Source: SLNP01 sp964568875
GTDB taxonomy: Bacteria > Bacteroidota > Bacteroidia > Bacteroidales > VadinHA17
Direction: 5' to 3'
NCBI GenBank assembly: GCA_964568875.1
Contig: CAZMSH010000004.1
Coordinates: forward strand, 1-64,000
Length of the DNA: 64,000 nucleotides
Made by a program: the position numbers and the translations under genes. Within the stretch, counting starts at the first letter, position 1. Every line of letters begins with the position of its first letter. The notes below the pieces were generated by a model. It was not told where the DNA came from. It saw only the letters and a list, made by a program, of their open reading frames with translations, and did no database searches. Shown here piece after piece: positions 33,652-39,871 of the stretch.

Positions 33652-34533
33652 ATGAGCAGTAAGGAATCATTTCTTCAGTATTTATCAGGTGAGAAACGCT
33701 ACTCGCGTCATACGGTTCGTTCGTATGGTGACGATCTAAGTCAGTTTATTCTTTTCTGTGAGGCCGGGGGCACTGAGTTTGAATCGGGTGATATTAAAGG
33801 CCAGCACATAAGGAGATGGATTGTCAGTTTGCTTGACAGCGGGGTTTCGGCGTCAAGCGTTCACAGGAAGATATCCTCATTAAGATCTTTTTTCAGGTAC
33901 CTGCGCAAGGAAGGCAAAATTAGTACCGATCCTCTTGAGAGGGTTGTTTTGCCGAAGAAGAAGAAGCAGTTACCGGAATTTATCGCTGAACAATCGCTCG
34001 ACACTCTTCTTGACAGTTTTGAGTTTGGTTCTGATTTCAGTGGCCGTCGCAATAAAACCGCAATAGAGATGTTGTACCTGACGGGTATGCGCCGTAGTGA
34101 GCTTACGGGATTACGTATTCAGGACTATGATGAAGCAAGGGGAACGATCAGGGTTCACGGAAAACGTAATAAGCAGCGACTTATACCCCTGCTTGATTCA
34201 TTCAGGTCAGATCTGAATCTCTATCTTGAGCAGCGCAGGGAGGTTGAATCTGTTGGCGACTGGCTTTTTGTTACTGACAAGGGTAACAAACTGTATGATA
34301 AATTTGTTTATAATATAGTCAGAAAATATCTTGCTATGGTAACCACGGTCGAAAAGAGGAGTCCGCACGTATTAAGACACAGCTTTGCAACACATATGCT
34401 GAATCACGGGGCAGACCTCAGTTCGATCAAGGAGTTGCTTGGTCATGCCAATCTTTCAGCGACACAGGTCTATACCCACAATACATTTGAGAAATTAAAG
34501 AAAGTATATAAACAGGCTCATCCAAGAGCGTAA
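33652..34533 (+). CDS. xerC: Tyrosine recombinase XerC
   Basis: The 293-residue enzyme resolves chromosome dimers at dif with its partner XerD. The N-terminal core-binding domain spans about 1-95. The catalytic residues are all visible: Arg147 (TGMRRSEL), Lys171 (HGKRNKQR), His239 and Arg242 (HVLRHSFATH), His265 (LLGHANL) and the nucleophile Tyr274 (TQVYTH). The length and core-operon position mark it as the housekeeping recombinase and not an element integrase; no attachment sites are near. The ATG follows rpsU by 49 bases. Confidence 0.93.
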   Translation: MSSKESFLQYLSGEKRYSRHTVRSYGDDLSQFILFCEAGGTEFESGDIKGQHIRRWIVSLLDSGVSASSVHRKISSLRSFFRYLRKEGKISTDPLERVVLPKKKKQLPEFIAEQSLDTLLDSFEFGSDFSGRRNKTAIEMLYLTGMRRSELTGLRIQDYDEARGTIRVHGKRNKQRLIPLLDSFRSDLNLYLEQRREVESVGDWLFVTDKGNKLYDKFVYNIVRKYLAMVTTVEKRSPHVLRHSFATHMLNHGADLSSIKELLGHANLSATQVYTHNTFEKLKKVYKQAHPRA

Positions 34534-34543
34534 TATTTAAAAG

Positions 34544-34551
34544 AAGGAGGT
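34544..34551 (+). promoter_or_regulatory. Strong Shine-Dalgarno sequence before hpf
   Basis: AAGGAGGT is a full consensus match to the 16S rRNA tail and lies 6 bases before the hpf ATG. I checked the upstream regions of the other genes here and saw nothing comparable, as expected for Bacteroidota, which normally mask the anti-Shine-Dalgarno sequence. Confidence 0.8.
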
Positions 34552-34557
34552 AGCAGT

Positions 34558-34857
34558 ATGAACATCCAGATTCATTCAGTAAGGTTTGATGCAGACAAGA
34601 AGCTAATCGATTTTGTCCATCAGAAGCTCGGCAAACTCAACCAGGTGAGTGATGATATCGTCAGTGCAGAGGTATATCTGCGTCTTGACAAGGATCAGGA
34701 TCGTGAGAACAAGATTACAGAGATCAAGCTTGAGTATCCCGGGGGACCTCTGTTTGCAAGAAAGCAGAGCAAGACATTTGAGGAGGCTACCGACTCCGTT
34801 GTTGATGCACTTAAAAGACAGATTAACAAACAGAAACATAAGCTTAAAGGGATTTGA
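34558..34857 (+). CDS. hpf: Ribosome hibernation promoting factor (short HPF/RaiA type)
   Basis: The 99-residue protein matches the short HPF family: MNIQIHSVRFDADKKLIDFVHQKL, then EVYLRLDKDQDRENKITEIKLEYPGG and the C-terminal helix FEEATDSVVDALKRQINKQKHK. Such proteins bind the 30S decoding region in resting cells and store ribosomes. It lacks the C-terminal dimerisation domain of long HPF. It is the third gene after rpsU and xerC and is preceded by an unusually strong Shine-Dalgarno sequence. Placement with rpsU suggests joint control of ribosome activity. Confidence 0.92.
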   Translation: MNIQIHSVRFDADKKLIDFVHQKLGKLNQVSDDIVSAEVYLRLDKDQDRENKITEIKLEYPGGPLFARKQSKTFEEATDSVVDALKRQINKQKHKLKGI

Positions 34858-34889
34858 TCTTTATTGTGAAAAAATAAATAATTCTATTT

Positions 34890-34920
34890 TTTGTTTTTGA
34901 ATATTAATTTAATACATTTG
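34890..34920 (+). promoter_or_regulatory. Promoter of the tRNA-tuf operon
   Basis: TTTG (34890-34893), a 19-base spacer and TACATTTG (34913-34920) fit the consensus perfectly; a second TTTG at 34896-34899 is too close. The start would be near 34926, 50 bases before the first tRNA. Confidence 0.75.
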
Positions 34921-34926
34921 CAAACC

Positions 34927-34957
34927 GATTTTTGAGGGTATTCCATGCTCAAAAATC
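34927..34957 (+). ncRNA. Leader hairpin at the 5' end of the tRNA-tuf transcript
   Basis: GATTTTTGAG (34927-34936) and CTCAAAAATC (34948-34957) form a perfect 10-bp stem with an 11-base loop. It starts at or within two bases of the predicted transcription start. It could protect the 5' end or guide processing of the first tRNA; it has no T-tract. Confidence 0.55.
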
Positions 34958-34974
34958 AGGCGTTCTTTAACATT

Positions 34975-35048
34975 GCCGATGTAGCTCAGTTGGCCAGAGC
35001 AGCTGATTTGTAATCTGCAGGTCGGGGGTTCGAATCCCTTCATCGGCT
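34975..35048 (+). tRNA. tRNA-Thr (anticodon TGT)
   Basis: A 74-base cloverleaf: acceptor GCCGATG/CATCGGC, D-arm GCTC/GAGC, anticodon loop TTTGTAA giving TGT, and T-loop TTCGAAT. The middle pair of the anticodon stem is T opposite T (29/41). CCA is not encoded. It is the first of four tRNAs before tuf. Confidence 0.93.
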
Positions 35049-35092
35049 CATGGATTGAAAAAAGCTTTTTTCAAGAGGAAAAACTCTGGAAG

Positions 35093-35175
35093 GGGGAGAT
35101 ACCAAAGTGGCCAACTGGGGCAGACTGTAAATCTGTTGTCGCACGACTTCGTAGGTTCGAATCCTGCTCTCCCCA
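35093..35175 (+). tRNA. tRNA-Tyr (anticodon GTA)
   Basis: An 83-base class II tRNA with acceptor GGGGAGA/TCTCCCC, anticodon loop CTGTAAA giving GTA, a long variable arm (TTGTCGCACGACTTCG region) and T-loop TTCGAAT. The long variable arm fits bacterial tRNA-Tyr. Confidence 0.94.
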
Positions 35176-35235
35176 CTACAAATAGTTGAAATAGAGTGAA
35201 TTTACCAGGGAGTTTTCAACCTCTGACAAGAATAT

Positions 35236-35308
35236 GCGGGAGTAGCTCAGTCGGTAGAGCATCAGCCTTCCAAGCTGAGGGTCGCGGATTCGAATTCCGT
35301 CTCCCGCT
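35236..35308 (+). tRNA. tRNA-Gly (anticodon TCC)
   Basis: A 73-base cloverleaf with acceptor GCGGGAG/CTCCCGC, anticodon loop CTTCCAA giving TCC, and T-loop TTCGAAT. Confidence 0.95.
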
Positions 35309-35319
35309 CTATTTTTTCT

Positions 35320-35391
<72 letters not shown>

Positions 35392-35463
35392 CGATGACTT
35401 AACTAATTTTTTAAAAGATAAATAATTAACATTTAATTACACTATTAAAATACGCTTGGAATT

Positions 35464-36651
35464 ATGGCTAAAGAAAAATTTGCAAGGACGAAGCCACATG
35501 TTAACATCGGTACTATTGGCCACGTCGACCATGGTAAGACTACCCTGACTGCAGCCATTACGATGGTTCTTGCCAAGAAGGGTCTTTCAGAAATCAGGGA
35601 TTTCGATTCGATCGATAATGCTCCCGAGGAAAAGGAGAGAGGTATTACGATAAATACCGCTCACGTTGAATACCAGACAGCGAACCGTCACTATGCACAT
35701 GTTGACTGTCCGGGTCACGCCGACTATGTAAAGAACATGGTTACGGGTGCCGCGCAGATGGATGGTGCCATACTTGTTGTTGCGGCGACAGACGGACCGA
35801 TGCCTCAGACACGCGAGCACATTCTTCTCGCCCGTCAGGTAAACGTTCCTCAGATTGTTGTTTTCATGAACAAGGTAGACGCTGTTGACGACGAAGAGCT
35901 TCTTGATCTGGTAGAAATGGAAGTACGTGACCTTCTGAGCTTTTATAAGTTTGATGGTGACAATGCTCCTGTAATTCGCGGGTCTGCTCTCGGTGCAATG
36001 AATGGTGAAGCCAAGTGGGAAGACAAGGTGATGGAACTGATGGATATAGTTGATGATTATATTCCTATTCCTCCACGTGATAATGAAAAGCCATTCCTTC
36101 TTCCGGTTGAGGACGTGTTCTCAATTACAGGTCGTGGTACTGTTGCTACCGGCCGTATTGAAACCGGTGTTGTAAATACAGGTGACGAACTCGAGATGAT
36201 CGGTCTGGGCGCCAGCAAGCGTAAGACTGTTTGTACCGGTGTAGAGATGTTCAGGAAGATTCTTGACAGGGGTGAAGCTGGTGATAACGTTGGTCTTCTG
36301 CTCCGTGGTGTTGACAAGAAGGAGATTAAAAGAGGTATGGTACTTGCCAAGCCGGGTTCAATTACCCCGCATACAAAGATTCAGGCAGAGATTTACGTTC
36401 TCAAAAAGGAAGAGGGCGGACGTCATACTCCTTTCCATAACAAATACAGGCCCCAGTTTTATCTGAGGACACTTGATGTTACCGGTGAGATTACACTTCC
36501 TGAAGGAGTTGAAATGGTAATGCCTGGTGATAATGTCACCATTACCGTTGACCTGATCTACCCTGTTGCCATCAATGTCGGTCTCCGTTTTGCTATTCGT
36601 GAGGGAGGCAGAACTGTAGGAGCCGGACAGGTTACAGCGATTCTGGACTAA
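35464..36651 (+). CDS. tuf: Translation elongation factor Tu
   Basis: The 395-residue GTPase brings aminoacyl-tRNA to the ribosome. The G motifs are GHVDHGKT (about 18-25), the switch I segment ERGITINTAHVEY, DCPGHADY, NKVD and GSALGA. Domains 2 and 3 follow (GRGTVATGRIE, and a C-terminal REGGRTVGAGQVTAIL). The start ATG gives the usual MAKEKFARTKPHVN. It is transcribed after four tRNA genes, a layout conserved in Bacteroidota and Chlorobi. Confidence 0.99.
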   Translation: MAKEKFARTKPHVNIGTIGHVDHGKTTLTAAITMVLAKKGLSEIRDFDSIDNAPEEKERGITINTAHVEYQTANRHYAHVDCPGHADYVKNMVTGAAQMDGAILVVAATDGPMPQTREHILLARQVNVPQIVVFMNKVDAVDDEELLDLVEMEVRDLLSFYKFDGDNAPVIRGSALGAMNGEAKWEDKVMELMDIVDDYIPIPPRDNEKPFLLPVEDVFSITGRGTVATGRIETGVVNTGDELEMIGLGASKRKTVCTGVEMFRKILDRGEAGDNVGLLLRGVDKKEIKRGMVLAKPGSITPHTKIQAEIYVLKKEEGGRHTPFHNKYRPQFYLRTLDVTGEITLPEGVEMVMPGDNVTITVDLIYPVAINVGLRFAIREGGRTVGAGQVTAILD

Positions 36652-36666
36652 TTAATAATATTCCGT

Positions 36667-36705
36667 CCGGAAAGGTTTTCGGGGTCATTCCCGGAAACCT
36701 TCCGG
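36667..36705 (+). terminator. Long hairpin between tuf and tRNA-Trp
   Basis: CCGGAAAGGTTTTCGGG and CCCGGAAACCTTCCGG form about 16 pairs with one bulged A and a 6-base loop. No T-tract follows, so processing, mRNA 3'-end protection or partial termination after tuf are all possible. Confidence 0.5.
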
Positions 36706-36718
36706 TTACGGTGGTAAT

Positions 36719-36791
36719 ACGGGTGTAGCTCAGTTGGTAGAGCACTGGTCTCCAAAACCAGGTGTCGGGAGTTCGAGTCTCTCCTCCCGTG
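36719..36791 (+). tRNA. tRNA-Trp (anticodon CCA)
   Basis: A 73-base cloverleaf with acceptor ACGGGTG/CTCCCGT (a T-T mismatch at 6/67), anticodon loop CTCCAAA giving CCA, T-loop TTCGAGT, and G as the discriminator base, as usual for tRNA-Trp. secE starts 16 bases later. Confidence 0.94.
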
Positions 36792-36807
36792 CAAACATAA
36801 AGTCGAA

Positions 36808-36999
36808 ATGAAGATAAAAAGGTACATTCAGGAGTCTTTTACGGAACTTTTACACAAAGTTACCTGGCCCACATGGAGTGAATTGCAGAACAGTGCCATT
36901 CTGGTAATGGGTGCATCACTTATAATTGCTCTGATAGTTGCAGGGATGGATTTCTCTTTCGACAAGATCATGAGCTTCATTTACGGTTTGTTATATTAA
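36808..36999 (+). CDS. secE: Preprotein translocase subunit SecE
   Basis: The 63-residue single-helix protein has the SecE pattern: an amphipathic N-terminal part (YIQESFTELLHKVTWPTWSEL) and one membrane helix (SAILVMGASLIIALIVAGMDF). SecE clamps the SecY channel in the inner membrane. Between tRNA-Trp and nusG it has its standard neighbours. Confidence 0.95.
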   Translation: MKIKRYIQESFTELLHKVTWPTWSELQNSAILVMGASLIIALIVAGMDFSFDKIMSFIYGLLY

Positions 37000-37014
37000 T
37001 GGCTGAGGGTTCAG

Positions 37015-37563
37015 ATGAGTGAGTTGGTAAAGAAGTGGTATGTACTTCGGGCTATAGGAGGCAAGGAGAAGAGGGTGAAGGAATATATTGAGAGCGAGAT
37101 TGCCCGCCTTAAGCTTGGAGATTATATATCACAGGTACTCATCCCTACCGAAAAAGTGTACCAGATAAGGTCGGGAAAAAAGGTCAGCAAAGAGCGTACT
37201 TTCTTTCCCGGTTATGTTCTCGTTGAGGCAATACTGGTAGGAGAGGTACCTCATGTTTTACGGAATGTCCCGAATGTTCTGGGTTTTCTTGGCAGCCATG
37301 ACGGTGAGCCGGTGCCGCTCAGAAAATCAGAAATAAACAGAATATTGGGTAAGGTTGATGAACTCGCATCCAGCGACGAAGAACTGAATGTTCCGTTTGT
37401 TGTCGGTGAATCTGTTAAAGTGATTGACGGTCCGTTCAACAGTTTTACAGGAGTTATTGAAGAGGTTAACACAGAGAAGAAAAAACTCAAGGTAATGGTC
37501 AAGATTTTTGGCCGGAAAACACCCCTTGAGCTTAGTTTTTTGCAGGTAGAAAAGGAAAATTAA
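37015..37563 (+). CDS. nusG: Transcription termination/antitermination factor NusG
   Basis: The 182-residue protein has the NGN domain (WYVLRAIGGKEKRVKEYIE, RTFFPGYVLVEA) and a C-terminal KOW domain (PFVVGESVKVIDGPFNSFTGVIEEV). NusG binds RNA polymerase and links it to Rho or the ribosome. Length and position between secE and rplK are standard. Confidence 0.97.
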   Translation: MSELVKKWYVLRAIGGKEKRVKEYIESEIARLKLGDYISQVLIPTEKVYQIRSGKKVSKERTFFPGYVLVEAILVGEVPHVLRNVPNVLGFLGSHDGEPVPLRKSEINRILGKVDELASSDEELNVPFVVGESVKVIDGPFNSFTGVIEEVNTEKKKLKVMVKIFGRKTPLELSFLQVEKEN

Positions 37564-37571
37564 CGAAGATA

Positions 37572-37614
37572 TTGGCGGCTATAATAATTATAATGCTTCC
37601 TGAATAGCAGCCAA
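37572..37614 (+). promoter_or_regulatory. Possible r-protein leader hairpin before rplK
   Basis: TTGGCGGCTA (37572-37581) can pair with TAGCAGCCAA (37605-37614) at nine of ten positions. It sits in the 82-base gap before the rplK-rplA pair, where L1 commonly binds its own mRNA. The L1 role is inferred from position only. Confidence 0.35.
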
Positions 37615-37645
37615 GCTCTCGCAATAAACAAGCAAATTTAAAATT

Positions 37646-38089
37646 ATGGCTAAAGAAGTTGCTGGATTAATCAAGTTACAGATTCGTGGCGGCGCGGCAA
37701 ACCCGTCTCCTCCGGTTGGACCGGCTCTCGGTTCAAAAGGAGTGAACATCATGGATTTCTGTAAGCAGTTTAATGCGAGGACCCAGGATAAGGCAGGTAA
37801 GGTAATACCGGTGGTTATCACGGTTTACAAAGACAAATCCTTTGATTTTGTTACCAAGACACCGCCGGTTGCAGTGCAGCTTATGGAGGCCACCAAAGCC
37901 AAGAAAGGTTCCCCGGAACCCAACAGGAACAAGGTGGCATCAGTGACCTGGGATCAGATCAGGACAATTGCGCAGGACAAGATGGAGGATTTGAATTGCT
38001 TTACGCTGGAGTCCGCCATGAAGATGGTAGCTGGTACCGCAAGAAGTATGGGGATCACCGTTAAAGGTAATTTCCCCGTTAGTAATTAA
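37646..38089 (+). CDS. rplK: 50S ribosomal protein uL11
   Basis: The 147-residue protein starts MAKEVAGLIKLQIRGGAANP and contains PPVGPALGSKGVNIMDFCK, the proline-rich N-domain loop of uL11, and the C-terminal rRNA-binding domain (TVKGNFP end). It forms the stalk base with the uL10-bL12 complex. Length and operon position are standard. Confidence 0.98.
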   Translation: MAKEVAGLIKLQIRGGAANPSPPVGPALGSKGVNIMDFCKQFNARTQDKAGKVIPVVITVYKDKSFDFVTKTPPVAVQLMEATKAKKGSPEPNRNKVASVTWDQIRTIAQDKMEDLNCFTLESAMKMVAGTARSMGITVKGNFPVSN

Positions 38090-38106
38090 TTATTTAAGAG
38101 GATAAG

Positions 38107-38802
38107 ATGACAAAACTTACCAGGAACCAAAAGCTTTCCACGGCTAAGATTGAACCGGGCAAGCTTTATACATTAACCGAGGCGGCATCGCTGGTGAAGG
38201 AAATTACCACCACCAAATTTGATGCTTCAGTCGATATAGATGTGAGGTTGGGTGTGGATCCGCGTAAATCGAACCAGATGGTTCGTGGTGTCGTTTCTCT
38301 TCCCCATGGTACGGGAAAGGAGACCAGGGTTCTGGCTCTCTGTACTCCCGACAAAGAGGCTGAGGCGAAAGAGGCAGGAGCCGATTTCGTCGGACTCGAT
38401 GAGTTTATCGAGAAGATAAAGGGAGGATGGACAGACATCGACGTTGTGATAACCATGCCGTCAGTTATGGGTAAAGTTGGTCAGCTGGGAAAAATACTCG
38501 GTCCGCGCGGGCTTATGCCCAATCCAAAAAGCGGAACCGTGACTATGGAAGTAGGCAAGGCTGTTAAGGAAGTAAAACAGGGAAAGATCGATTTCAAGGT
38601 TGACAAGTTTGGAATTGTTCATACCTCTATCGGAAAAGTCTCTTTTGAGCCTCAGAAAATCGTCGATAATGCAAGGGAGTTCATCTCAACAGTGAACAAG
38701 CTTAAGCCCGCTGCTGCAAAGGGTACCTACATCAGGTCGGTATTCCTCTCAAGCACAATGAGCCCGGGAATAAAGGTAGATCCCAAAGGACTCGACGAGT
38801 AG
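38107..38802 (+). CDS. rplA: 50S ribosomal protein uL1
   Basis: The 231-residue L1-stalk protein has the signatures FDASVDIDVRLGVDPRKSNQ, LPHGTGKETRVLAL, and PSVMGKVGQLGKILGPRGLMPNPK, the rRNA-binding loop. It starts 17 bases after rplK. A weak purine-rich AGAGGATAAG precedes the ATG. In many bacteria L1 represses this operon. Confidence 0.98.
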   Translation: MTKLTRNQKLSTAKIEPGKLYTLTEAASLVKEITTTKFDASVDIDVRLGVDPRKSNQMVRGVVSLPHGTGKETRVLALCTPDKEAEAKEAGADFVGLDEFIEKIKGGWTDIDVVITMPSVMGKVGQLGKILGPRGLMPNPKSGTVTMEVGKAVKEVKQGKIDFKVDKFGIVHTSIGKVSFEPQKIVDNAREFISTVNKLKPAAAKGTYIRSVFLSSTMSPGIKVDPKGLDE

Positions 38803-38828
38803 TGTTTATCAGAAAACATTTATGAATT

Positions 38829-39347
38829 ATGAGACGAGAAGAGAAAAATGAAATAATTAACAGTCTTACTGAGAGTATAAATCAGTTCAGCCACTTTTAC
38901 CTGACTGACATTGCTCAGCTGAATGCTGCCGATACAAGTACCCTCAGAAGAAAGTGTTTCGAAAATGAGATTAAACTCATTGTAGTAAAGAACACTCTTC
39001 TGAAAAGAGCACTTGAACAATCGGGAAAGGACCTTGGAGAACTCTATGATGTTCTTGATGGTCCTACTTCTGTCATGTTTTCAAATAACGGAAATGCTCC
39101 TGCAAAACTTATCAAGGAGTTCCGTAAGAAAAAGGACAAACCACTTCTTAAAGGCGCATACGTACAGGAATCGGTGTACCTTGGAGATATTATGCTCGAC
39201 TCACTTGTTGCTCTCAAAACAAAAGAGGAACTGGTTGGCGACGTCATAATGCTGCTCCAGTCACCGGCGAAAAACGTTATTTCCGCCCTGCAGTCAGGTG
39301 GTAATAAGATTCATGGTGTTCTTGAAACACTGTCAAAAAGAGATTAA
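38829..39347 (+). CDS. rplJ: 50S ribosomal protein uL10
   Basis: The 172-residue protein matches uL10: FYLTDIAQLNAADTSTLRRKC near the start, IKLIVVKNTLLKRALEQ, and a central domain with PTSVMFSNNGNAPAKLIKEF, then a C-terminal helix that binds bL12 dimers. It anchors the bL12 stalk. It lies 26 bases after rplA; I see no obvious separate leader structure in that gap. Confidence 0.97.
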   Translation: MRREEKNEIINSLTESINQFSHFYLTDIAQLNAADTSTLRRKCFENEIKLIVVKNTLLKRALEQSGKDLGELYDVLDGPTSVMFSNNGNAPAKLIKEFRKKKDKPLLKGAYVQESVYLGDIMLDSLVALKTKEELVGDVIMLLQSPAKNVISALQSGGNKIHGVLETLSKRD

Positions 39348-39383
39348 TACCAATTGTAAAACCACATTAAATAAACAATAAAA

Positions 39384-39767
39384 ATGGCAGATCTTAAGAA
39401 ATTTGCAGAAGAACTTGTAAATCTTACTGTTAAGGAAGTTAACGAACTTGCTACTATCCTCAAGGAGGAGTACGGAATTGAACCTGCTGCTGCAGCTGTT
39501 GCTGTTGCCGGACCCGCTGCTGGCGGAGGTGACGCTGCTGCTGCTGCTGAAGAGAAGACATCTTTTGATGTTATTCTTAAGGCAGCCGGTGGACAGAAAC
39601 TCCAGATTGTAAAACTCGTTAAGGAAATTACCGGTCTCGGTCTCAAGGAAGCCAAGGCAGTAGTTGACTCTGCACCAGCGCCTGTTAAGGAGGGTGTATC
39701 AAAAGATGAAGCAGAATCTATTAAAAACCAGTTAGTTGAAGCAGGAGCTGAAGTTGAACTTAAATAA
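39384..39767 (+). CDS. rplL: 50S ribosomal protein bL12 (L7/L12)
   Basis: The 127-residue acidic stalk protein has an N-terminal dimerisation domain (about 1-35), an Ala/Gly-rich hinge (AAAAVAVAGPAAGGGDAAAA) encoded by GCT-rich sequence, and the C-terminal factor-binding domain with KTSFDVILKAAGGQKLQIVK and GLGLKEAKAVVDSAP. It is followed by a strong hairpin before rpoB. Confidence 0.98.
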   Translation: MADLKKFAEELVNLTVKEVNELATILKEEYGIEPAAAAVAVAGPAAGGGDAAAAAEEKTSFDVILKAAGGQKLQIVKLVKEITGLGLKEAKAVVDSAPAPVKEGVSKDEAESIKNQLVEAGAEVELK

Positions 39768-39790
39768 GTTAAACCAGATTGACGGGTTAC

Positions 39791-39832
39791 AGGTTTAGAA
39801 TCCCTTGATCCAAGGGGTTCTAAGCCTTTTTA
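39791..39832 (+). terminator. Attenuator-like terminator between rplL and rpoB
   Basis: About 16 paired bases (39791-39806 with 39812-39827) including several G-T pairs enclose a 5-base loop, followed by a T-rich run. rpoB starts 40 bases later with no clear promoter of its own, so partial termination that lowers rpoBC relative to stalk proteins is likely, as at the same place in Escherichia coli. Confidence 0.7.
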
Positions 39833-39871
39833 TTATTAGATGTTATTGTAATTCAATAAATCCCATCGTCA

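Noticed and set aside
33652..34533. The tyrosine recombinase as an integrase of a mobile element.
   Set aside because: Its length, complete XerC motifs and core operon with rpsU and hpf mark it as housekeeping; no attachment sites or cargo are visible, and the nearby tRNAs are intact without a duplicated end.
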